DNA from: Lycium barbarum
Lineage: Eukaryota; Streptophyta; Magnoliopsida; Solanales; Solanaceae
Direction: 5' to 3'
Length of the DNA stretch: 64,000 bases
NCBI RefSeq assembly: GCF_019175385.1
Contig: NC_083339.1
Span: 47,664,074-47,728,073 of the forward strand
A program made the position numbers and the translations under genes. The number at the start of each line of letters is the position of its first letter. The stretch's first letter is position 1. Shown piece after piece: positions 34,450 through 43,470 of this stretch. The notes beneath the pieces are model-generated. The model had not been told where the DNA came from, did no database searches, and saw only the letters and a list, made by a program, of their open reading frames with translations.

Positions 34450-34838
34450 AGTTTACAGATGATTCGGGTCAGGCAAGGCCACCCACACAATGATGTTCCC
34501 AGTGTGGGAAGTTGCATTGGGGTCGATGCCGATTGGGCTCAGATGGTTGCTATTCATGCGGTCGAGCAGGCCATCTCATGCGTGATTGCCCCTCAGTACA
34601 TGGTATAGATAGGACCCAGTCATCAGGGTCAACAGCCGGATCTTCAGCATCTGTACGCCCTACGGGGCCGGGTTCACATGCGCCAGCCGGCCATGGTAGA
34701 GGCAGCGGGGTAGAGAGAGCCCCCACTTCTAGCGGTCCTCAGCACCGTATTTATGCTTTGGCTGGACGCCAAGATCTTTAGTCTTCTCCTGACGTTGTCA
34801 AAGGTATATTATCGGTATTCTCTCATGATGTATATGCT
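34450..34838 (+). pseudogene. gag: Element A gag, zinc-finger part
   Basis: Continuation of the A gag after C. A TGA precedes two intact cysteine fingers: CSQCGKLHWGRC (C-x2-C-x3-H-x3-C) and CYSCGRAGHLMRDC (C-x2-C-x4-H-x4-C). A Gly/Ser/Arg-rich tail follows (PAGHGRGSGVERAPTSSGP) and then HRIYALAGRQDL with TAG at about 34782 where relatives have Glu or Pro. The tandem arrangement of an unusual first finger and a retroviral knuckle is shared by A, B (first one damaged), D, F and I. Confidence 0.85.
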
Positions 34839-35068
34839 TTGATTGATCCAGGCTCCACGTTGTCCTATGTTACTCTATATATTGCGGGTCGATTAGAAGT
34901 CAAGCCGGAGTCGATCAAACCTTTTGAGGTGTCTACACCCGTGGGTGAATCGGTAATAGCTAGCCGAGTATATAGAGATTGTGTAGTTGTGATATGTGAC
35001 CGCCGTACTATAGTTGACTTGCATGAACTAAAGATGGCAGATTTTGATGTCATTATGGGTATGGATTG
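34839..35068 (+). pseudogene. pol: Element A protease, cut by Element D
   Basis: Aspartic protease segment with motif [12 protein letters not shown] at the start, then KPFEVSTPVGESVIAS, YRDCVVVICDRRT and FDVIMGMD. It ends at the Asp codon of GMDW, exactly where the LTR of D begins; the target duplication GATTG is 35064-35068 and the frame resumes at 49847 with [11 protein letters not shown]. No stop occurs inside this 230-bp piece, but the gene is divided by the D insertion. Confidence 0.87.
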
Positions 35069-35478
35069 TGTTATATCCCATATTTTCATACATTGGGACG
35101 TTTTAAAATAAACGCGACAAGTTAAAGACAAGACTATCTTAAGGTTCGAAGTAGAGATTTTAACTTCCGGTTTCGTTTCGAGTCACAATTCACCTACAAT
35201 TTCGTTGGCATGAAAGTATTAATGGAAAATGTGGATTAAATTAACCATGGTTAGGTTAATAAGTGGGATTGGGAACAAAAAAATCAGCCCATTATTTAAA
35301 GCCATGTTTGGCCGTGTAGAATAATGGAGTGGTCAAAGATTCTTGACCCAAGTTAGTGTAGTACACATGGCCAAAATATGGAGTGAATACATAATGTGAA
35401 AAAAATCTGATTCACTCCACATTCCACAACTCATTTCAACACTTACAAGTTGAAAATACATAGTGAGAGAAAGAGAAG

Positions 35479-35502
35479 CTCTCGGCTAGAGCTAGCCGAG
35501 AG
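35479..35502. other. Perfect 11-bp hairpin in leader of D
   Basis: CTCTCGGCTAG (35479-35489) and CTAGCCGAGAG (35492-35502), separated by AG. Same in the right LTR at 43881-43904. It lies before the donor-like site, so it would be in the 5' leader of the RNA. Confidence 0.7.
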
Positions 35503-37167
35503 TGGTGAGGTGAGTTCAATCCAAAAAAAAAAATCAGCTTTCTTCCTCGAATCAACTCCTCATTTAGTGTACAAGAATATGTAGTAATTTTTGAAAAGAA
35601 ACAAGGAAGTGTGGCACCTCAATAGAGTTGAAGTTTCGGCCAAGGTGAAGAACAAGATTGAAAGGTAAGAATGCTTATTGTTCTTGTGTTGTATGATGAT
35701 TTGAATGTATAGTTCATGCATGTTGTTGTTGGATTGTTGTTGTAGTTGAAGTAGAGAGTGAGCCATGAGTGAGGTGAAGTCATGATTGATTTCATTTTGC
35801 ATGTATTGTTGATGAATTGAATATGTACCAACATAGGTAAATGAACAAAGATTGTAGAAGTTGGTTGTGATGTTGCATGTTGGATATTGGGCTGTTTTTC
35901 TTGAATTGAAAATGAGCCGTGTGTTGAAGGTTCTAATGAAGTCATGCTTTATCTTCTTGAACATGTATTGGGAATGGATTGAATGTATTGTAGTTGGATA
36001 AACGGATAAAAATCATGAAATCGTGGGAAGGGTGTTGTAGCCGTGAAAAAGGGACTGCTTTAGGGGAGATTTAGGGACTGTTTTGTGTCACCTTTGGATT
36101 GTTGTTGTTATGGACATTATGGTGTATTGTATGCATGTTGAATATGTGAATTGAGGTGTTAAAGAAATGAATTATGTTGAAGTGTATAGGCAGTCCAAAA
36201 CCGTGACCAGTTTTGATGTTAGAAGTGAATTTGTGTGTATCGAATGTTGATTCTTGTTGCAAACGTTTAGTGAAAGTAAAGTGCATTGATTCAAGTTGAA
36301 ACTGAAATGATGGTGGGCTGTTGTAGGAATGAAAATGAGGTTAAAACAGTTCCAAGAATCATGAAAGTAATGTCATTAAACGTGTTGTTGTTGTTGCAAG
36401 TTAAAACTGGAAAATTGCTAAGTGAGAATGGAAATGCTATGTGTGTTGTTTAGCCGTGTGTATGAAACAGTTTTGAATGGTGTAGGGACTGCCCAAGCTC
36501 CCTAAGTCATGTTTAAACAAGTCTTGATTAATATATGAAAGAACGATTAGCAATGTTAGCTTGTAACGCTAGTTGGTTTGAATGCGAACGAAACGTCGTT
36601 TAATTGTTAGAAAGGAATTGTGAGTGTCACAATACGTATTGAATGCCCTTGTAGACTAATTGTAGATCTTTATATCTTGATATTGGATAAGTGTTTTTGG
36701 GCAGCAAGTACAAGTTAGAATACAAGTAAACGCTAAAGGGATGTAAAGCCTATTCCTTCTTTCTTTTGGCATGTCCTAGACGTAAGTATGGAACGATATG
36801 AACCTTGGGGTAAATTCTATTCTCTAGTTCCATGCATGACTTATGATTCTATATTTCATTAACGCCATTGTCATGTGCCTACAATATGAGTGACTAATGA
36901 ATTATGTATGAAGGTTCCTATTCTTAAAGGATTGCACAATTAGAGACATACTTGACTTTCAAAAGCTACACCAAATTAAAGTGATATATGTACATGAAAT
37001 CTGAAACGTTTCTTGTGATAGGTTGTTATGAGACTTGAAATGAACTGAAAATGAATATAATTTTAACACTTTAGAGCTGGTCAGTTGCTTATCCATTGAG
37101 TCTCAAAAGATGAATTGCATATATGTGGTTGCTTATTATTCTGCTCGTGCTTATCGCTATATCCTTC

Positions 37168-37465
37168 ACTGAGTCCCGGGCCAGGATACGTTTTAGTGCG
37201 CATGTTTACTATATTATTACTGAGTCCCTCATTAAAGGTCCGAGACACGTTATATATATATATGATGATGATGTGATGATATAATGATATGATGATATGA
37301 TGATGTGATGATATGATGATATGATGATATGGAGATGATGGTGGCCAGGAGGGCATATTCCTTATTACCGAGTCCCTCAGGAAAGGGCCGGGACACGACT
37401 ATGTTTATGTTATGATGCTATGATTTTAGATTACCGAGTCCCTCATTAAAGGGCCGGGACACGTT
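37168..37465. repeat. GAGTCCC hairpin cassettes and TGA-rich microsatellite, left LTR of D
   Basis: Four copies of (C/T)GAGTCCC...GGGCCGGGACACG near 37170, 37219, 37365 and 37434; GTCCC and GGGAC can pair within each. Between copies two and three is a TGATGATA-type microsatellite. The right LTR has the same cassettes at about 45570-45870. Confidence 0.7.
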
Positions 37466-37644
37466 ATATATGTTATATACAGAATGATTATGCAACTTTG
37501 ATTACAAAACTCTATAATGATAATGATAATGATATGAGAATGATACAGATGAATTATGCTCATAGGCAAGTTTTAAGAAATTCTGGTTGTTGCACTGAGT
37601 CCTACATACTTTGTCTCCTTATGAGTCCATTACTACATTTCATG

Positions 37645-37863
37645 CTTTACATGCTCAGTACATATTCCGTACTGACCCCCTTTCTTCGGGGGGGCTGCGT
37701 TCATGCCCGCTGGTACACACGCTCGTTTCGGAGATCCGCCAGCATAGGATACCTATTCAGCTATTTTGGACTGCTCCCTTGTTCCGGAGCCTAGCTTGTG
37801 GTATAACTCCCTTATGTTGTATTCATATGTGTTTGTTTGGGTACGGCGGGGCCCTGTCCCACC
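37645..37863 (+). other. Conserved hairpin module, left LTR of D
   Basis: CAGTAC/GTACTG (37656-37661, 37669-37674), CCCCC/GGGGG (37676-37680, 37688-37692), GGCGGG/CCCACC (37845-37850, 37858-37863, one mismatch; the right LTR has perfect CCCGCC). Confidence 0.6.
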
Positions 37864-38265
37864 ATATGATACGGCCATTACTCTTAGAGGTCTGTGGACA
37901 TCGGTGTGGGTCTGTTTGTAGTTGTTGAAGCGTTTTATGTCTATGGCTTATGTTTGGGGCGTACCCATTCGTAATGGCAGCCTTGTAGGCTTGTATATAT
38001 ATGTATGTTTGGTATTTTGTATATCGTGGCAGCCTTGTCGGCTTGCGTAGTAATATATATATCTATGTGGTTATTTAAAAGTGCAACTCCTCAGGAGACA
38101 GGTGCCTAAGACACACAAAACTTTGGCAGATTTAAAATACTCCCTATCTTTTTATATACAAATGAGATCATGACATGCTAATTGTAAATGACTATAGTTA
38201 ACAGACAATATGAGTGTCCAACTCGGGCACTAGTCACGGCCTAGGGGGTTGGGTCGTGACAAAAG

Positions 38266-38277
38266 TGGTATCAGAGC
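38266..38277 (+). other. Primer-binding site of Element D
   Basis: TGGTATCAGAGC, initiator tRNA-Met type. Confidence 0.92.
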
Positions 38278-38321
38278 GGTTAAATCCTCGGAGTGTCTAC
38301 AGACCGTGTCGAGTAGAGTCT

Positions 38322-38357
38322 TGTTTATCGATGTGTTGTGCACCACACTTATAAACA
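38322..38357 (+). other. Dimer-initiation-like hairpin, leader of D
   Basis: TGTTTAT/ATAAACA outer stem, GTGT/ACAC inner stem, loop TGTGCACC with GTGCAC at 38338-38343. Confidence 0.55.
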
Positions 38358-38467
38358 GGAAGCTACAGGACATTTAGGATGTCATCTTTCCTTCTCATTC
38401 TAGATCGTGCGATAGAGCTGTGTTATCAGGATAAATCTTTCCCTAACAGATTGTTATATTTACAGCG

Positions 38468-40375
38468 ATGCCTCCAAAGAAGGCGACGGCCGCCCAGAAG
38501 GGCAAGGCGGTAGTTGGAGAGACCAGTGGGACCCAGAGGGTCACTAGAGCTTATTCCTAATATGTGCCTGAGATTAGGCTTCAGTCAGCGAGCTCCGCTA
38601 CACCATCATTATCAGAGGATCCTAGGGGAGCAGCAGCTGCGGATCAGGAGATAGAATTACCACCAGCTCTTGAGGCTCCAGCACCCGAGCCTCCAGCCCC
38701 CCAGCCAGGGGCGGAAGATAGGGCTATGCGTGACACAGTACAGTTATTGACCAGGTTGGTATCGGGACAGGCTCGCAGACGCGGGTTAGAAGGTGGTTAT
38801 GCGGATAGACACGACAGTTTGAGGGTCCGTGATTTTCTGACTTGTAAACCCCCAGAGTTCTATGGGTCAAAGCCCGCAGAGGATCCACAGGAGTTTATTC
38901 GACAGATGCTGCGTACGTTGCGGGTGACTAAGGCTTCCGAAACGGAGTCGGTTGAATTGGCTTCATATCAGTTGCGTGATATAGCAGTAAATTGGTATGA
39001 GTCCTGGGAGTTGTCCAGGGGTGAAGATGCTCCACCAGCGGTATGGGACGAGTTCGTAGAAGCTTTTCTGGGTCATTTCCTACCTCCAGAGATGAGGCGA
39101 GCTAGAGTTGACAGATTTATACACCTGAAGCAGAATGGTAGAAGTGTTCGAGATTATAGCTTTGAGTTTGATTCACTGGCTAGGTACGCGCCCGCTATGC
39201 TAGCTGACATGGCAGATAGGGTACATCGTTACGTAATGGGGCTGGACAATTACTTGATTGATAGTTGTATGGCAATGGCTTCCCAGCCCGGTATAGATAT
39301 CACCCGAGTGCAGGCATATGCACAGGGGGTTGAGGATCGACAGAGAGGGCGCCGATTTGATAAGGAGCAGGAAAGGGGTCAGCATAAGAGGGCTAGATCA
39401 GCGGGGTACTCTTCTGGCGACTTTCGGGGCAGGCAGCCCCAACAGCAGTATAGTAGATATCCTTCCCAACCGGCACGGAGTGCACCTTCACGATTTACTG
39501 GTAGGAGGTTTGATAGCACGGGGTATTCGGGAACCGGTCAAAGCTCCATGACTTCAAGGTTCCAGATGCACAGGAATTCAGGCCAGATGAGACCACCTAT
39601 ACCCCCGTGTCCTCGATGTGGCAGACGCCATCCAGGGGAATGCCGTTTCATGACTGGTGCTTGTTTCACTTGTGGCCGTCAGGGCCATACTATGAGGGAG
39701 TGCCGATTTGGAGGTGGTGCAGGTGGCCCAGCTCATCCTACGGGGTCTGTCGCGGGTTCTTCTTCTTCTTCAGTTGCTATGCGCCCTATGGGGCAAGGTA
39801 TTCCGACACCAGCAGGCCGTGGCAGAGGACGTGGAGGGGCTTCCAGTTATGGCGGTCCTTCAAACCGCCTATATGCTTTAGCCAGCAGGCAGGATCAGGA
39901 AGCGTCGCCAAATGTGGTCACAGGTATACTATCGATTTTCTCCCGAGACGTTTATGCATTGATAGATCCAGGCTCCACATTATCATATATTTCCCCTTTT
40001 GTTGCTAGTAAAATTGGGATAAAATCTGAAACTATAGAACCATTTGAGGTAGCTACACCAGTAGGGGATTTTGTCTTAGCAGAGCTAGTATATAAAGATT
40101 GTTCGGTAGTCATATGTAGTCGTTGTACCAAAGCAGATTTGATAGAGTTAGCCATGACTGAGTTCGATGTTATTATGGGGATGGATTGGTTAGCTTCCTG
40201 CTATGCTAACGTTGATTGCCGAGGCAAAATAGTTCGGTTTCAGTTACCAGGGGAACCAATTATAGAGTGGAGGGGGAATACAGCATCGCCGAGGGGTAAG
40301 TTTATTTCATACCTCAAGGCAAGGAAGGTGGTTAGAAAGGGCTACATTTATCACCTGGTTCGTGTGCATACTTGA
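38468..40375 (+). pseudogene. gag-pol: Element D gag and protease
   Basis: The ATG at 38468 lies two bases after TTTACAG; product starts MPPKKATAAQKGKAVVG. TAA at 38558-38560 stops it after 30 codons; the same frame is then open for over 600 codons. It contains the capsid core (VRDFLTCKPPEFYGSKPAEDP, YQLRDIAVNWYESW, FLGHFLPPEMRRARVDRFIHLKQ), both cysteine fingers intact (CPRCGRRHPGEC and CFTCGRQGHTMREC, about 39606-39702), a Gly/Arg tail, and the protease ([31 protein letters not shown]). A 2-nt deletion near 40368, compared with B, shifts the frame to a TGA at 40373-40375. Confidence 0.9.
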
Positions 40376-41648
40376 AAGCAGAAACACCGACTCTATAATC
40401 TGTCCCGGTGGTTAATGAATTTCCAGGTGTATTCCCAGATGAACTTCCAAGCCTTCCTCCTGAACGTGAGATAGAGTTCACTATAGATGTATTGCCAGAC
40501 ACTCGGCCTATATCTATTCCTCCTTACAGAATGGCACCTGCAGAACTGAAAGAATTGAAGGAGCAACTGAGAGATTTGCTGGAAAAGGGTTTTATTAGGC
40601 CCAGTACATCACCTTGGGGAGCACCAGTGTTATTTTTACGAAAGAAGGATGGGTCGCTGCGAATGTGCATTGATTATAGGCAGCTGAACAAAGTCACCAT
40701 AAAGAACAGATATCCCCTCCCCAGGATTGATGATTTATTTGACCAGTTGCAGGGTGCTAAATGTGTTTCAAAGATAGACTTGCGGTCAGGTTATCACCAG
40801 GTGCGGGTAAGGGAAGCAGATATTCTGAAGACTGCATTCAGGACCCGATACGGGCATTACGAGTTTAAAGTGATGTCCTTTGGGCTGACCAATGCTCCAG
40901 CAGTATTTATGGACTTGATGAACAGGGTGTTTAAGCCATTCCTTGACTTGTTTGTGATTGTATTCATTGATGATATTCTGGTCTATTCACGATCGGAGGA
41001 AGAGCATGCAGATCACTTGAGGACGGTACTCAGGATACTCCAGCACCAGAAATTATATGCTAAGTTTTCTAAATGTGAATTCTAGTTGACTTCAGTAGCA
41101 TTTCTGGGGTATATTGTTGGAGCAGATGGTATTCTGGTAGACTCGTAGAAAATTGAGGCCGTCAAAACCTGGCCTAGACCGATGACGCCTACTGAGGTAC
41201 GTAGCTTTCTGGGGCTGGCAGGGTATTACAGGAGATTTGTAGAAAAGTTTGCTTCTATTTCAGCTCCTTTAACAAGGCTAACACAGAAAGCAGCTAAATT
41301 CCAGTGGACCGATGCTTGTGAACGGAGTTTCCAAGTATTGAAAGATAAGTTGACTACAGCTCCAGTCCTAACTCTTCCTGAAGGGCCAAATGGCTAAGTT
41401 GTTTATTGTGATGCTTCCAGTGTTGGGTTGGGTTGCGTGTTGATGCAGCACGGCAGAGTTATAGCCTATGCCTCCCGACAACTCAGGAAACATGAAAGAA
41501 ATTATCCTACACATGACCTGGAGTTGGCAGCAGTGATACATGCCTTGAAGATATGGAGACATTACCTATATGGCGCGCATGTTGATATTTATACAGATCA
41601 TAAAAGTCTCCAGTATATCTTTAAGCAGAAGGAGCTGAATTTGCGGCA
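40376..41648 (+). pseudogene. pol: Element D reverse transcriptase and RNase H
   Basis: After the frameshift a TAA sits at 40396-40398, then [24 protein letters not shown] leads into reverse transcriptase ([27 protein letters not shown], catalytic [10 protein letters not shown] near 40966). Stops at about 41083 (TGG to TAG in CEFWL), 41147 (CAG to TAG in the TQKIEAV block) and 41395 (Tyr codon to TAA in GYVVYCDAS). RNase H keeps [19 protein letters not shown] and [15 protein letters not shown]. Except for the stops, domains are collinear with B. Conserved residues are mostly retained, so decay looks recent. Confidence 0.9.
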
Positions 41649-43335
41649 AAGGAGATGGCTGGAGTTGCTGAAAGATTATGATGTCGATATTCTATATCAC
41701 ATAGGGAAGGCTAATGTTGTAGCAGATGCACTCAGCCGTAAATCTATGGCTAGTTTAGCAAGCGTACAGCTAGGAAAGAAAGGGGTAGTCCGTGAGATTC
41801 ATCAGCTAGCTAGTCTTGGAGTTCGGTTGGCTGATTCTGGTAATGGTAGCGTTTTGGTGCGAGGTGTTGCTGAGCCCTCTATTGTAAAAGAGGTAAAGAA
41901 GTGTCAATATGAGGACCCTATTCTGGTACATTATAGAGATACATCACTTCAGAAGGAGGAGACCCCATTTAAGATGTCAGCCGATGGAGTACTACGATAC
42001 AGAGACAGATTATGTGTACCTGAGGTTGCAGGGTTACGGCAGCAGGTAATGAGGGAAGCACACTGTGCTCGTTATTCTATTCACCCGGGATCGACAAAAA
42101 TGTATCATGATCTTAGGTGTTTGTACTGGTGGGATGGTATGAAAAAGGACATAGCAGAATTCGTGGCTCAGTGTCCGAATTGCCAACAGGTCAAGATAGA
42201 GCACCAGAAAACTGGAGGGCTATTGTAGGAGATGGAAATTCCAACCTGGAAATGGGAGGTAATTAATATGGATTTCGTCACAGGTTTCCCTCGCACCCCA
42301 CGGAAGTATGACTCTATCTGGGTTATTGTTAGATTGACAAAATCAGCCCACTTTCTTCCAGTCAGGACTACGTACTCAGCTGAGGATTATGCTCGATTGT
42401 ATCTTAAGGAGATAGTGAGACTTCATGGAGTTCCCACAACGATTATCTCAGATAGAGGGGCCCAGTTTACAGCTAACTTCTGGAGATCCTTCCAGGAGAG
42501 ATTGGGGACGCAGGTGAGTCTCAGCACCGCATTTCATCCTCAGACTGACTGGCAGGCCGAGCGTACCATCCAGACGCTACATGATATGTTACGGGCCTGT
42601 GTCATTGATTTTAGGGGCAGCTAGGATGATCACTTGCCACTTATCGAGTTTTCTTATAATAACAGTTACCACTCTAGCATTCAGATGGCACCGTACGAAG
42701 CCCTGTATGGTAGGAAATGCAGATCCCCTATAGGCTGGTTTGATGTTGGCGAGACTAAGCTGATAGGACCAGATATGGTTCAGCAGGCTGTTGATAAGGT
42801 GAAACTTATTCAGGAAAGATTACTGACAGCTCAGAGTCGGCAGAAGGCATATGCAGATAATCGACGTCGACACTTGAAATTTCAGGTTGGCGATTGGGTG
42901 TTCTTGAAAGTGTCACCCATGAAGGGTGTTATGAGATTCGGCAAGAAAGGGAAGTTGAGCCCGAGATACCTTGGACCTTACCAGATTATCCGTAAGGTAG
43001 GCCAAGTTGCCTACGAGTTAGATCTACCAGCAGATTTAGAAGCAATACATCCGGTCTTCCATGTGTCAATGCTTCAGAAGTATATAGGCGATCCTTCCAG
43101 GGTGTTCCCTACAGATGATATTCAGGTAACTGAGGAGCTATCATACGAAGAACAACCTATTGCCATACTTGATCGACAAATCAGGAGGTTACGAACAAAT
43201 GATGTGGCGTTGGTTAAAGTGTTGTGGCAGAACAATAATAGGGAGGAGATGACTTGGGAGGCTGAAGAGGAGATGAAAAAGAAATATCCTCACTTGTTTT
43301 CCACATCTACAGGTAATTTAAACTCCCTTGCTTGA
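41649..43335 (+). pseudogene. pol: Element D integrase and chromodomain
   Basis: Linker [12 protein letters not shown], then the zinc-binding domain ([10 protein letters not shown] ... [16 protein letters not shown]), catalytic core with [23 protein letters not shown] and QAERTIQTL (all three acidic residues present, although the Gly before QAER is Trp), and the C-terminal barrel (FLKVSPMKGVMRFGKKGKLSPRY). Stops at about 42226 (CAG to TAG) and 42622 (TGG to TAG). The chromodomain closes the protein: YEEQPIAILDRQIRRLRTND, VKVLWQNNNREEMTWEAEEEM, YPHLF; TGA at 43333-43335. This is the only uninterrupted integrase-to-chromodomain order in the window. Confidence 0.9.
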
Positions 43336-43470
43336 TTGTGTTAATTGTCTGCTCAATTTATATGTTAGCAATAAGGAAAACCCTCCCCAAAACTCTTATA
43401 GAATCATACGGGATAAAATCGACATTCGAGGACGAATGTTATAAAGGGGGGGGGGGGGGGGGGGGGAGGA
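43336..43470 (+). other. Element D 3' untranslated region, hairpin and poly-G polypurine tract
   Basis: Short untranslated region, hairpin ACATTCG (43422-43428)/CGAATGT (43433-43439) with loop AGGA, then ATAAA and 21 G (43446-43466) plus AGGA before the right LTR. Confidence 0.85.

Larger units (their letters stand above)
35069..38261 (+). repeat. Left LTR of Element D
   Basis: 3193 bp, TGTTATATCC...GTGACA. Contains an 11-bp hairpin at 35479-35502, donor-like AG|GTAAG (GT at 35665), mini-exon candidate about 36666-36738 with a mutated donor (GG), GAGTCCC...GGGAC direct repeats (37168-37465), a TGA/TGATA-rich microsatellite (37258-37345) and the hairpin module. Minus-strand ORFs here recur in the right LTR only by duplication. 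Confidence 0.92.

Noticed and set aside
35560..35964. Minus-strand ORF of 134 codons, nearly identical at 43962-44366
   Set aside because: Lies antisense within both LTRs of D; the similarity is explained by LTR duplication and the low-complexity Asn/Thr/His composition is typical of a shadow of T/G-rich LTR DNA.
37219..37465. Possible CRISPR-like array of GAGTCCC repeats
   Set aside because: Plant nuclear context, unequal spacing, degenerate units and placement inside an LTR; simple LTR cassettes explain it.
4284..38357. Relationship of the leader hairpin to an HIV-like virus
   Set aside because: Only the six-base loop palindromes coincide; proteins, primer tRNA and LTRs are of plant chromoviruses. 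Convergence is the likely reason.
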